A DNA stretch of 64,000 bases from Aulostomus chinensis (taxonomy: Eukaryota > Chordata > Actinopteri > Syngnathiformes > Aulostomidae). Numbering within the stretch: position 1 is the first letter of the stretch; each line of letters begins with the position of its first letter. Location of the stretch: the NCBI GenBank assembly GCA_037954235.1, contig JBBMOA010000003.1:7255453-7319452 (forward strand). The letters run 5' to 3'. The notes below the pieces were generated by a model. The model saw only the letters and a list, made by a program, of their open reading frames with translations. It searched no databases and was not told where the DNA came from. Below are positions 9,575 through 20,675 of this stretch, piece by piece. A program made the position numbers and the translations under genes.

Positions 9575-10676
9575 TTAATCATTGGTGTCACACTCAACAG
9601 CCATCCTGTGCCTGTCCTCTGCTCCACAGACAACGCCCGGAGGTGCTGGCTCTGGGAGGTCCCCTGCTGCTTCTCCCACGTCATCTGCCTCTGGCACCAG
9701 CAAGTCCCCATTGCTGAGGCAAATATTGTGGAGGACTACGCAGCAGGCGATGACCTCTGGCACAAAAGTCACATCCACCTCCAGTGCTTTAAAGAAGATG
9801 GACCTCCACCTGGTTTTTAAAATCCCAAGGGCTCTCTCCAACATGCATCTGGCTCTTGACAGGTGGCCATTGAAATGCACCTGGAGCTGGCTCTGGAGAC
9901 GGTGCCGATAGGGGGTGATGAGAGTCATGGGCTGCCTGAGGCAGGGGTAGCCACCATCCCCCAGGATGCAGAAGCCCGACGGAGGATATTTCTGCTGCAG
10001 GTAAATAGGGCTGTGCTTCAGCACCCTCACCTCGTGTGCTGACCCAGGGAAGCCCACAAAAATGTCAATAAACTTGCAACTGAACTGAATGAAATAGTTT
10101 TCTGGTCAGGTTACAGGGTGCATGCTGGGATGGTGGCTCCATCCGCACATGGCAGTCATCAATGCTGCCAACAACCTTATTGAAGGCAGTTGACCCAGCC
10201 AACCTGGCAAAACCAGCACCAAGGTGAGGAAGGTCCTCCACTGAGGGAAGGCAGAGAACCAGAGGAAGCAGCACCACGACCTTCCGGCTGGTTTTGTGTA
10301 CCGTGCGGTGCACAGTGGTCCGGGGCATGGCAAAGGCTCTGGCCACAACACGGTAAGAGGTCCCACTGGCCAACCAGAATAAGAAGACCAGGTTCTTGAT
10401 GGTAGGCCCCGAGCCATGGTCCATTTGGGTGCCAAGGAAGGCTATCAGACCCCTAGTGAGGTGACTCCCTGGTGAGGCGGAAGTTGGAGCGCAGGTCACT
10501 TTCCCCATCAAAGTACATTGCCGGGAGTGGCACTGTGGCATTAACCTGGCAGCACAACCTGGGGGGAGGGGGCTGAGGAAAGACCAAAAAGTTTGAAATA
10601 AAATCATTTGATTTGATATTTGATTTATATGAATGGTGGTGTGTTTGTTATATTTTTTTGTTGTACTTTGAGTCAA
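9575..10676 (-). pseudogene. PIF/Harbinger transposase (HARBI1-like), frameshifted but with DDE residues kept
   Basis: Two adjoining minus-strand frames, 10676-10065 and 10057-9575, together cover about 360 residues, close to the usual 350 for the family. The first carries 'TTVHRTVHKTSRKVVVLLPL' and 'VVGSIDDCHVRMEPP', which holds the first catalytic Asp. The second carries 'GFPGSAHEVRVLKHSP', 'GFCILGDGGYPCLRQPMTLI' (second Asp in GDGGYP), 'RCMLERALGILKTRW' (catalytic Glu) and 'ACCVVLHNICL'. A frame change near 10065-10075 with loss of a few codons joins them. The transposase would cut and paste the element together with its Myb-like partner. The first in-frame ATG at 10676 is probably not the true start. 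All three acids survive, so the break may be fairly recent. Confidence 0.8.
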
Positions 10677-11309
10677 ACTGCCTCAACCCTCACAGCTACA
10701 TGCTGATCTAACACTCATGCTTCAATATTCATGATATAATTGGTGTAACGATGGGCCAGTCAAACTATTGCAATAAATAAGTCATACTTTTAATACTTAG
10801 TATTTTTACTGTTTAGTAGTTTGACTTGCATAGAGTCATCTTTACATTAAATAACAGGGACAGGTTTGAAATTCTGTGTGGACACTGGTTAAAAAAAAAA
10901 AAAAAAAGACTTGTCACCAAAAAGTTTTGCTAAATAGATCACACAAATAAACCCTACATACCGTTGCATCTTAAACCAATAGAAGGAGGACATCGCGTTG
11001 TCTGCGCCGATTGTGGCGTAACAATGCGCGAAGATCGTTAATTCTGCTGTTTTACTTCAATTATTGACAAACAAGCGCAGGCAACAGGTGGCAGTGATTA
11101 GCTGATGCTGATATGGTGCTCGGCAGTCACTAATCGGCGTGCAACATCGCGTTGTCATTCCTGATGAGTGTGCAGTGCGGCAGTATGCATTTGGGACAGC
11201 ACTGTACCCTCGAAACTGGGGCACTTTGCACTGTGCAATTTAGTACATAGTATACTCAAGTTGAAATTTTAAGCGTGCAGTATGGAAGTATGCGATTTGG
11301 GACACACCA

Positions 11310-13506
11310 TTAGTTTACACAATATAAACAGTTGCCAAAACGAGTTACAAGAGATGTCTGCCCCCTTCAGCTGGACACACCAGGGGTTTATAGGAGCTGG
11401 TTCTCCTGGATTGGAGCAAACCAGCTGCACCAATTGGCCACCGGGGATCCCTACAGGGGTCGATCGGACACGCACTCTTAAAGGAGCCCTGTTAGAGAGA
11501 CATTCAGATGCGCGCGCGCGCACACGCACACGCACACGCACACACACAAACACACAGAGAGGAGAAGGGGACTAAGGCCCACTACTCAGGATGTAACAGA
11601 CTGATACTGAATGCATTACAAAGCTTGATCAACTATTTTATGATCTGATAGCGCTACTTGACAGATGAAATAATTGCACAAGCATACATAAAAAAACATG
11701 AATGCATCATCATCATCAAACTGAATGTAAAGGAAACTAAATATATTTTGGTTATGAAAAAGGCTATTTCTGCATATAACGTTATTATCAAGTTATATGT
11801 ACTGTACTTATTTCTGTGGCTGTACATTTATAAGGTAGGCAGTCCTTACATCAGTCTATTCAGCCAGGTAACAAGCTTGGAATATATTCACCTGGAATAG
11901 GATCAAGCTGCAGTCCTACATAAAAGCATGATAGTCACTCAATCAATGGTGGACCTGGATCCAGACATAACCAGAGAAGGAAGCCATCATAAAACTAGAA
12001 CAGAAAATATGAAGTTATTGTTGTGATAAAACAGCATATGAAAAAAAGATTTGGATTATTGAGGTATCCATTGTTTTTTCATATAGTTTGGAACTTCTTT
12101 GCATTCAACAAAACTGCAATTACAGTATCCTATACAGCCATCTGATCACATGATCTGTTTGAGCATGTGTGTTTTAACCTCACACCCACAAACCCCAGGA
12201 GATCAATAAGAAACACTTTAAAGCTTTTTCTTTTTTACAGCACAGACCCTTGTTGCCCATTCCTTTCATATTGTAGAGTTAATTTGAAATTCAAATTAAC
12301 TGTTAAAAAAATAAGAGCTTCATGCATATAATTCATACATTAAATACAAGCACCACACCATTCTTGAGGTGTTGTGTTTTTTTCATGGCCTGGAGCAAGA
12401 GGGGGGAAATTATTCCTCTCCAGATGTATTCCATATGGATGAATGAACGAGAGCCAGGGAGATCAGGCACTACCAATATGCAAATAAAGTAACTAATCAC
12501 TCCCAAAATAAAAATGACCAACATCAGCAGGATTCCAGTCTTCTTCGAACAACATAGCTGAACACTAAAGCTAAGCACGAGTTCCTAAGTTCATCCTGGG
12601 CACAAAGAAGAAACTGCTGATTGCCAGTAACCAACCACATAAGCCTCACTAATTCAATCACCTGTGTCAGCCACCTGTTTCTAATTGTTCTTAACACCTG
12701 AGCTTACCTACTGAAGTGAATTGTCTATTTCCTAACTTTTTTAGTGATTTACCTGTGTCCATCCATCAATCCATTTTTTTTTACCACTTATCCTGTTGAC
12801 CTTTCGTTACTCATTCACGCAAAGTCCATGACTTTAGACACACATTCCTTGCACTCAAATATCTCTGGAATCGTTCACCAGGGCTCAATCACATGCATAG
12901 AACTTAAAACTACAAAGCTGCGCTTTTACAGTGATACTGATCACTTATTTTTGAGTTCAAGTATTTGTTAGAAAATAATTTTTGAATTTTGATGAATTAA
13001 ATAATAAATACAGTTCGCAAAAAAGCGTTGATGTGTACTCCTTTTACAATCATCTAAATAGCTCACAAACCTGTCATCAGACAGATACGGTACACATATC
13101 ATATGAAACTTACATCCAATGCACATACATGTGCATTGGATGTAAGTTTCACAACTAGACTGATACAAGACTGCAAAATGAGAAGTTTACTTATTTTTTT
13201 ACTCCAGTATTTCAATTGTACTTGTCAAACTCATTATAGAGAAGAACAACATATCTCACCAACTCCTGGGTCATCATGTTATCCTCTATGACAAACTACA
13301 TCCATAATCCAGTTTTGATCCCTGCAAATTCCTACATGGTGTTCAGTAAAAGCATGACATTGAGTCCTTTTCTGAATGATGGGAAAGTTTTGCTTCTCAA
13401 AACCTTCTCCAAACATTCTCCAAGTGAACAAAAGAGCACAGGTGCACGCATTTTGCCCACGACAAATCAAAAGCAAAGGATGTAAAATTACCCCAAACTC
13501 AGCTTG
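11310..13506. other. No recognisable gene
   Basis: A CG/CA-rich simple repeat lies at 11510-11551. A palindrome lies at 13104-13151. A minus-strand ORF of 81 codons at 12333-12578 holds a hydrophobic stretch ('ILLMLVIFILGVISYFICIL') but matches nothing I know and has no supporting splice or promoter context. The rest is AT-rich and unrecognised. Confidence 0.5.
13104..13151. repeat. Perfect 23-bp inverted repeat with 2-nt spacer
   Basis: The left arm is 13104-13126 ('tgaaacttacatccaatgca' plus cat), the spacer is 'ac', and the right arm 13129-13151 is its exact reverse complement. It would form a tight hairpin or a cruciform. It is not flanked by a recognisable element. Confidence 0.95.
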
Positions 13507-13669
13507 GGTCCCTAAGGGTTAAGGGTCACGGGGGGGCTGGAGTCTATGCCAGCTGCCTTCAGGCGAGAGAGGAACGGTTCATCCTGGACGGTTTGGCAGT
13601 CCATTGCAGGGCTAACACATAGACAGGCAACCACTGGCTCTCACAGCCACACCTACAGTCAGTTTAGAG

Positions 13670-15920
13670 CAGTGGTCCCCAACCTTTTTTGCGCCACGGA
13701 CCGGTTTCATCTAAGACAATATATTCACGGACCGGCTTTCATTTGCTCCGACCTACATTTGCTCGATAATTGTTAATGACGCAGCTGTAGTCGAATAATA
13801 AATCATCAACAGCGGTCTTATGTCAAATGCAAACATCAACAGACAATGAACAATCTTTTGTTCATAAATTAGTAATCAACAACATCTCTGTAAATGAAAT
13901 AATTTATTTTAGAATGAAAATCCTTTCTAATAAGAAATAATTATAATAAAAAAACTTGATTCACGTGACTGCGCTGATGAGGTTTATTTTGAAATATAGC
14001 GACTAACAATCAGCGCATTCAACGTAGGAGAAATACCGATCATTTCAATATAAAAGGGTGAACAAGTCAATCAAATAATAATAATAATGAGAATTTGTGG
14101 GAGCCCTGAGCTTGTTTCTCTGCAAAGAGCCGGTCCCATCTTGGGGTAATGGGAGACAATGACACCCGAAGTGTGTTCCGTACTTCCAGTCTACTCCGTA
14201 CTTCAAGTCTACTCCGTAGTTTTGTTTTGGCTGCAGAAAATCCCGCTTCACAAAGATAGGAGGTTGGAAATGGAAGCAGGGTTTTCAATGGTTTTTGGGC
14301 GATCTCAGGATATTCTGCCTTGATTTTAATCCAGAACACTGGCACGGTTGTTGTCTGAAACATACTTTTAAATCCACCGTTATTTGCAATGTCCAGCAGC
14401 TGATCTTCTTCAAGCACGGACAGGCTCGAATCACCAGGTTTGCTCACAAATGGGTCGCGGATCCATTCTTTCGCAGTCTGTGGGTCTTTTGTGGTCAGGA
14501 AGTACTGCTCAAACTCTTTTAAAAGCAAAGACAGGTGATCGTGCAGCAGCTAGGAGAATGATGGATAGGCTCAGTCTCTTCCAAAATCCCCGACAATGTT
14601 TGAAACATGTCAAATATTCCTCGGTTCACTCACCGTCCCCACAATTCCAGTCCAATTCCAGCGTCCATCTCCTCACAAAGTTGCTCGAACAGACGTGAGT
14701 TAAGGGCATGCGCTTTGATGTGGTTAATAATTTTAATGACATCATTCAACACGCTGTTAAGTTCGGGTGACATTTTTCGGCAAGCCAGCATTTTCCTGTG
14801 AATGACACGAATGTGCGTTGACTCACATTCAGGTGCAATCTCCTTCACCTGAGTAGTTAAACCAGAAAGCCGTCCGGTTATAGCAGCAGCTCCGTCAGTG
14901 CATATGCCCACACAAAAGGACCAATTCAGTTTTCTGGATATGTAATCATCCAGAAACTTCAACAGTTCTGCGGCTGTGAAGTTGGTTGGCAACAATAGTG
15001 CACATAACATATCCTCCTGCAAATCCTCCTGATATATATATCGCACATAAACAAGTAGTGTCGTCTTGTTGTCAACATCAGTAGACTCGTCAACCTGGAT
15101 TGTGTACCACGGTGATTTATTAATCCTCTCCAGCAACTGCTCCTCAATATCCTCTGCGATATCCTCAATTCGCCTGGTGACGGGGCTAGCCGAAAGAGGA
15201 ACCTATGCTATCTTTTTAACTTCAGCCTCTCCTAAAAGTTCACAGCAAATGTCCTTATTAGCGGGCAGGATCAGTTCTTCACCAATAGTAAAAGATTTAT
15301 TCGCATTAGCAATACGATTAGCCACCAAGTATGACGCTCTCAGTGCACTTACATTTGTCGATGTGGTGGCCATCAGTAATTGCTTCTGCCATTCTTGTTC
15401 ACGTTTTTTTCTTTCAAAAAACTCCAAAGGCTTGTCTTTTAATGCAGGGTGCTTGGTCTCCAGGTGCCAAAGCTGTTTTGAAGGCTTCACTGACTCATTT
15501 GCTAGCTTGTCGCCACATATTACACAGAGCAGGCTAGGCGCATGAGAATCACCTGTAGGGATAAACCTGTATTTTAAGTGGGAAAGTGGTAACTCATGGT
15601 ATTGTCTTTTAAATGCGGATTTTGTTTTCTTGGAAGTCGTAGGCTCTTTTTCTGTTTCCTCATTGGGCCTTTTCCCCTTTTCAAAGAAGCTCGCCAAAGA
15701 TATTTGTTTTAACTAATTTTTGCTAGCTTGTGGGCTCAATTTTTGGGGTAACCTATCACCTGACCGAGACTGTCATTCCGCACAGAAGTCACTTTTCAAA
15801 ATAAAACATCTTTAGACTGATAATCAACCAAAAAAGGAAAATTCAAACGTTCTGTGCGGCCCAGTACCTCATGGCCCGCAGCCCGGTACCGGGTCGCGAC
15901 CCGGTGGTTGGGGACCGCTG
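13670..15920 (-). mobile_element. hAT DNA transposon with 8-bp target duplication
   Basis: The ends are CAGTGGTCCCCAACC on the left and, in reverse complement, CAGCGGTCCCCAACC on the right: a 15-bp terminal inverted repeat with one mismatch. The element is flanked by the perfect 8-bp direct repeat GTTTAGAG at 13662-13669 and 15921-15928, the hallmark of hAT insertion. It carries a transposase gene on the minus strand. At 2.25 kb it is shorter than an intact autonomous copy, consistent with the internal deletion seen in the transposase. Confidence 0.95.
14067..15697 (-). pseudogene. hAT transposase with BED finger, one stop and an internal deletion
   Basis: The start codon at 15697 opens 'MASFFEKGKRPNEETEKEPT'. 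A BED-type zinc finger follows ('LLCVICGDKL', then 'QLWHLETKHPAL'; C-x2-C and H-x4-H). The frame continues with an in-frame TAG at 15200-15202 into 14630-15136, which has 'YTIQVDESTDVDNKTTLLVY' (first catalytic Asp region) and 'VGICTDGAAAITGR' (second Asp). After 'CEEMDAGIGLELWGR' the frame is lost. A middle section including the usual catalytic Glu region is missing around 14529-14630. The C-terminal piece 14067-14528 resumes with 'FLTTKDPQTAKEWIRDPF' and the dimerisation region 'FPTSYLCEAGFSAAKTK'. An 18-bp tandem duplication gives 'RSRLEVRSRLEV' near 14165-14215. The protein resembles ZBED5/SCAND3-like hAT transposases. It is inactive. Confidence 0.85.
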
Positions 15921-16249
15921 GTTTAGAGTATCCAATTCGCCTAGTCCTCTCTTGCATGTCTTTGTACTGTGGGAGGAAGCTACACACAGGGAGAACACAT
16001 GCAGGTACCGGGAGAACTTGCAAACTACACATAGAAAGACCCCATGCTTGAGCCAGGGCTCAAACCCTGAACCTTCTTGCCGTGAGGCGACAGTGCTCCA
16101 AAGTGAGTCTTTTCTCTGTAATCTCACTTGTGTGTTGCATTGTAAAATGCTCCTTGTTGTACAAGAAATAAATTCAATTCAGCTTTGATTCTTCGGATCC
16201 AATCTCTATCATTTAAAGGTCATTAAGTAGAAATTCTTGTGACAGTGCT

Positions 16250-16530
16250 ACAGTAGTTCTAATAGTGATACTAAGGGTGGTGGCTTGAGACTCTTAAGGT
16301 CTGTAGCTTCCAACAGCACCAGCACCAGCCAGGCATCTGGGAAGAGGGGAAGCACAAAGGCTCCGGAGAAGAGGTTGAGTTAGTTACATGTATGAGTATA
16401 GGAGAAGCGTGAGGACAGGAAGGAGGAGAGAGAAGCCTAGTGCATAAGCTCTATCAAAAACCAAGGTCTTAAGTCTTCTCTTAAACCTAGAGAGGGTGTC
16501 TGCATCTCAAACTGAGCAGTGGAGGTCAAG
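16250..16530 (-). pseudogene. L2/CR1-type LINE, end of reverse transcriptase ORF and 3' part
   Basis: On the minus strand the sequence reads 'DADTLSRFKRRLKTLVFDRA' followed by 'YA', the C-terminal signature of the same LINE group as the copy at 55 kb ('DAYILSTFKHKIKTSLFDQA'). Downstream (towards 16250) lies untranslated sequence with 'cttctctctcctcc'. Only the last few hundred bases are present, as expected of a 5'-truncated LINE. Confidence 0.65.
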
Positions 16531-17630
16531 TGTCACGAGTTATCATTCATTAATCATTGACGACTGAAAACTGAAAATGAGGGGGGGTTATAACAGGGTG
16601 TTGTCATGGCCATTTTACAAAGGACTGTTGTGTAAGTGGTCATTATGCACTTTCACTAATGTAAATATAAATACAAATTGTATGTTATCCTCTGTGTACT
16701 TGAGGATTAAGTACATTGTCATATTTTATCGATTCATGTATACATCTTGTGTGATGTTGAAAACCAGGAGGTTTTGTATTTTGCATAAGAGATGTAGCAA
16801 TTTTATTCTGGTAAAAACGCTCAAATTGTTTGCTGGTTGAATCGAACGTAGACTGATGTTTAGTGGTTTAAAAATGCTGATTTATTAGATAATTGTAATT
16901 ATGTTAACTCATGACAATGTATGTGCTTGATATAGTTTGGATTAGCTGGCAGTATAAACTATTGTTGAAGTTGAATTTAATTTGTCCTTCATTGATTTCT
17001 CTCATTTAAGTAAAATAAACACGTTTGGATTTTCTACTCGTGTATCCTCTTTTTAGTCCAAACTTGACTTGCACTTCAAATGACCTGCTGGGTGAACCAG
17101 ATTTGGTTTAATTTAAGACCGTATGATTTCCATGCTTTAGCATAAGCTGCTACTTTTGCCATGCACGCATACACAGAAACACAAACAATCATGTTGAGTG
17201 GTCAATACACATAAAAAAGGATATGACTTCAGATTCCTTCTTTTCGGGAAAAGTAGCTTCGCTCCCCTGTTGCAGAAAATAAATCCACTGGCTAAACTAA
17301 AATTAAATTTACATGAAAAACAAACCAAGCAGAAAAAAAACTAGCAACATCTAATCTAAAGCAGCACAAAAGGACACACCAACAACAAAAAAAGAGGCGA
17401 AATGAGTCCAAACAAATCCTGTCCTTTTGCACAAATAAAATGTGCACCAAAGAAAGCATAGTAATAGGTCTCCAAGAACTTTACAAATTATCTGGCAGGC
17501 TTACAGAAAACGAAGGCCATTATCTTTGATAGAATCCACCCTTAATGATTTGATGGACCCTGCAAAAACATTGAAACAGCAGTGAACGTAGAACAGAGAA
17601 ACAGAAAACCCTGGCCACAGATAAGCTCCT
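16531..17630. other. No recognisable gene
   Basis: AT-rich, without terminal repeats, tandem arrays or coding similarity that I recognise. Confidence 0.5.
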
Positions 17631-17631
17631 A

Positions 17632-19925
17632 CTCATGAGAGACTTCATTGTTGAAGTTGGCGCTGAGCACCTGGTATGGCACAAAGTTGTAGGCCAGCAT
17701 GGAGTTCAGAAAATGAACAGCAATGGGCTACAACTACCATATTTTCCGCACTATAAGGCGCACCTAAAAGCCTTTAATTTTCTCAAAAACCGACAGTGCG
17801 CTTTATAATCCGATGCGCCTTATATATGGATCAATATTGCTTAATTATGGCTACCGTAGTCAGGGGGCGTCGCCGAAGTAACAGCGGTAAAATCGGTAAA
17901 GGGGAATTCCAGTCCCACACCACTTGTGTATGTATAAAGACCCCAAAATGGCACCTTTCAAGAGACATGCTTAAGACGCAGAGTTCAAACTCAAGGCTAT
18001 CAGTCACGCAGCTACCGGTATGTACGTGTGTGTATAAAGACCCCAAAATGGCACCTTTCATGAGACACGCTTATGACGCAGAGTTCAAACTCAAGGCTAT
18101 CAGTCACGCAGCTACCAGTACGTACGGTACTGTATTGTGAATACACTAACTTGTTTTGGGAGTGAACGGAGTTGTCAGAACGTTGGTTTGTATTCTATTA
18201 ATAAAGTTTGACTGACTGACTTATCTGACTGTTTTGTTGACATTCCCTTTAGCGCAGCTCCATCTAGTGGATGCAAAACGAAACCCCAGCCACGACAGTA
18301 GATTCTATTCTATGCGCCTTATAATGCGGTGCGCCCTATATATGACAACAGTTTTAAAATTGGCCATTCATTGAAGGTGCGCCTTATAATCCGATGCCTT
18401 ATAGTGCAGAAAATACGGTACTCTCCCTCTGTGCAGAGCACCACCAGGCCATCACTAACACCATATTCCAGATGAAGAACAGGCTCAAAACCACCTAGCA
18501 CCATCCCCGGTCAAAACACTGGCATCTCCTGGACTACGTAATAGTCCGTCAAAATGACAGATAGGATGTTCTTACCAACTGAATCATGCGCGGAGCCAAA
18601 TGCTGGACTGACCATTGTATAGTCAGATCCAAACTCCTCATGAACATCCAACCCTGTCATCCAAAGACAGCCCAAAACAGCAAACTCAGCTGCACAGCAT
18701 TTAATAGCCCAACTACCACCTTAAATGGCTCCTTGCAAAAAACCTTGGCCAGATCCCTGCGGAATCCTCTGACTGGCCAGGGCTGCACCATGCTATCCAC
18801 AGCGCAGCCTTAAAAACGCTTTATCAGTCAAGGAAGCATCCCCAGGACTGGTTTCATGGCAACTCTGCCGCAATACAATCACTTTTCCAGACAAAACATG
18901 AATCTCTCCTGTCCTGCCTGATTGACACTTTCTGAAACCCGCTAAGCCATTGCAAGTCTGAAAAATGATAAAAGTGCAGTAACTGATGGGATCCGGGCAG
19001 AAGTTTTCAAACACGGAGGGTACCTCCTCACTCACTGCCTACACCTCCTGATCTTAAACATCTGTGAAAATGAGTCCCTGCCATAGGACTGGAGGGATGC
19101 TAACCTTGTGTTCATCTACAAGCAAAAAGGTGACAGAGCAGCCTGTGGCACCAAACGCGGAATCTCTATATCAGTCTTTCAGTCTTCAGGTCTATATCCA
19201 AAAAACTGGACTCAAGAGTCCAATTCACTACTCAACCATCTTCTCCCCCTAGTTCCCATATATGTCCTGCTCAAAACAGTAGATAATTTCTCTTACTTCA
19301 GGTCCACAATGTCCTCATACTGTTCCCTTAACACTGAAATACACAATGCTGTGTGTGTCCACTTTGCTCTATGGTGCGGAAACATGGACTCCATACGGAT
19401 GGCCTTCTGCATTCGCAGTCTTCATTGGTCTGTCCTGGAAAGATTGAGTCCCCTACACAGAAATCCTCAACAGCACTATCTCCATACTATCTCTGTATGG
19501 AGGCAGCTATGGCCAAAAAACACCTACACTGGATTGGTCACACTATTTGTATGCCTGCTCATCACCTACCCTGCCAAGTCCTCTAAGACCAACTAAGAAA
19601 TGCAAAGCAGGCCGCCAGTGGACTAAAGAGGCACGACAAGGACTGCACCAAAAACCTCCTAAAGTGCTCTAACATCAACCCCATGCAGCTTGGAACCCTG
19701 GTACTTGATAGATCAGCCTGGCAGGCCACTTGTGCCAGAATAATCTCACAAAAGTACAGGACAAACCAACAGAAAAGGTCTGAGAGATGCGCCCAGCAGC
19801 ATCAGAGAGCAGCTGGCATTGCCCCAACATCCGGGCTCTCCTGCCCCACCTGCAGACGGATGTGCGGCTCACTCAATCACTCACTCCCCCACAGCCACAT
19901 GAAGTGGCATCAGTGCCACCGTCTT
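17632..19925 (+). pseudogene. Decayed APE-type LINE ORF interrupted by a Tigger-like element
   Basis: A non-LTR retrotransposon ORF in many fragments. Before the insertion it reads 'RDFIVEVGAEHLVWHKVVGQ' (endonuclease GDFN region, decayed). After the insertion it reads 'LSLCAEHHQAITNTIFQMKN', 'HWHLLDYVIVRQNDR' and 'AKCWTDHCIVRSKL' (SDH/DH motif). Downstream 'TLLYGAETWTPYG' at about 19358-19400 is the familiar post-RT motif of this LINE type. The end carries a zinc-finger-like 'SCPTCRRMCGS' with 'HSHMKWHQC' near 19840-19920. The reverse transcriptase core between about 18650 and 19250 is mostly deleted or unrecognisable. I cannot give the clade. Confidence 0.6.
17737..18418 (+). mobile_element. 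Tigger/pogo-like non-autonomous transposon with TA duplication
   Basis: The ends are CCATATTTTCCGCACTATAA and, in reverse complement, CCGTATTTTCTGCACTATAA, two differences in 20, flanked by TA on both sides (17735-17736 and 18419-18420). Removing the element and one TA restores a continuous LINE frame across the site. Inside is the start of a CENP-B/jerky-type transposase ('MAPFKRHA', 'DAEFKLKAISHAA') present twice, because 17931-18030 is tandemly duplicated as 18031-18130 (period 100). 'Cgcagctccatctagtgg' and AATAAAG motifs follow. No usable transposase remains. Confidence 0.9.
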
Positions 19926-19935
19926 TGACCCCCCC

Positions 19936-19937
<2 letters not shown>

Positions 19938-20001
<64 letters not shown>
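19938..20001. repeat. (CA)n microsatellite
   Basis: About 32 uninterrupted CA repeats immediately after the end of the LINE relic. Confidence 0.97.
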
Positions 20002-20005
<4 letters not shown>

Positions 20006-20469
20006 CTCCCATTCTTGGAGCAAGCGTCATCATCAAACACGATGGACAGCTAAGAGTGCGTGTGCACACGTGAAGGATTACATCTCACATCGCTACACCT
20101 CTCCTCACTGCCTCTGCAGTTCATTTTTTCATAAATTAAAAATGCATGCTTTCCGTGTGTGTGCAAATGACTCATTCCGTGACTTGGGCATGCTTTTGAC
20201 CATCAGAGGAAGAAGGGGGGACGCTCATGAATGAAATATATTCCCCTACACAGAAGAAGATGAATGGAGGAACTTGGCACACCCAGTGAAACTCAAAAGC
20301 TTTCATGTACACATGGACACATACATATACACAGATAAGAACAGAAGCATGCTATTTAGATTATGTTTTTTCCTTGAGTCTTTGGGTAAGAAAAAAAAAT
20401 TCAGAGCACTGTAACGTCCCATTACTTTTTCTTTATTACTTGTGAAGTGCCTGGTGTTTGAGGGGCAGG

Positions 20470-20620
20470 GTCATGGGCTGTATGACTTCACAAAGGCTCT
20501 GTGGCAATCTCTAACTCTTGTATGGCAGCTTCCACCATCGGTATGTGAATGAGGCAACATTGAAAAGTGCTTTGAGTATGTTGGGCTAAGAAAAGCACTA
20601 CATAAACATACAGTAGGCCA
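20470..20620 (+). repeat. 3' part of a second tRNA-related SINE-like repeat
   Basis: The block 'tggcagcttccaccatcggt', 'gaaaagtgctttgagtat' and 'aaaagcactacataaa' is the 3' portion of a widespread fish repeat. Its head-like counterpart appears at 30.9 kb. Confidence 0.5.
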
Positions 20621-20675
20621 TTTAATACTTCATTGTTTAATAAGAAAAAATTTAAATTTGTAAATTGTCCAATAT

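Larger units (their letters stand above)
6429..11309. mobile_element. 4.9 kb PIF/Harbinger-type DNA transposon with terminal inverted repeats
   Basis: The left end 'tggtgtgtccacagttgcat' and the reverse complement of the right end 'tggtgtgtcccaaatcgcat' match over the first ten bases. They continue with 'gcatacttccatact' and 'cttaaaattt' shared in the same order, giving an imperfect terminal inverted repeat of about 50 bases. The flanks are TTG (6426-6428) on the left and TTA (11310-11312) on the right, consistent with the 3-bp TWA target duplication of PIF/Harbinger after one mutation. Inside lie a minus-strand Harbinger transposase (9575-10676) and a plus-strand coiled-coil accessory ORF (8531-9237) in the convergent layout usual for the superfamily. 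A second Harbinger relic (7003-8119) is nested within. The ends could belong to a different element that contains two Harbinger relics; the matching flanks argue for one unit. Confidence 0.65.
13511..16098 (-). repeat. tRNA-derived SINE split by a hAT insertion
   Basis: The tail-side half (13511-13669: 'aagggtcacggggggg', 'catcctggacgg', 'cagtccattgcagggc') and the head-side half (15921-16098: 'tttagagtatccaattcgcc', 'catgtctttgtactgtggg', reversed B-box region) form one minus-strand SINE when the 2,251-bp hAT element and one copy of its 8-bp duplication are removed. Confidence 0.9.

Noticed and set aside
10065..10676. ATG at 10676 as the true start of the Harbinger transposase
   Set aside because: The first 40 or so residues are low-complexity and unlike the family; the real start is probably lost or downstream.
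13104..13151. The hairpin as a microRNA precursor or tRNA
   Set aside because: The loop is only two bases and the stem only 23 pairs, too short for a standard precursor; no tRNA boxes are present.
14067..15697. Domesticated ZBED-type host gene
   Set aside because: It has the element's own terminal repeats and target duplication, an in-frame stop and an internal deletion, so it is a transposon relic.
19108..19596. 162-codon plus-strand ORF as a possible host gene
   Set aside because: It lies inside the decayed LINE and overlaps the YGAETWTPY motif in another frame, so it is a chance frame.
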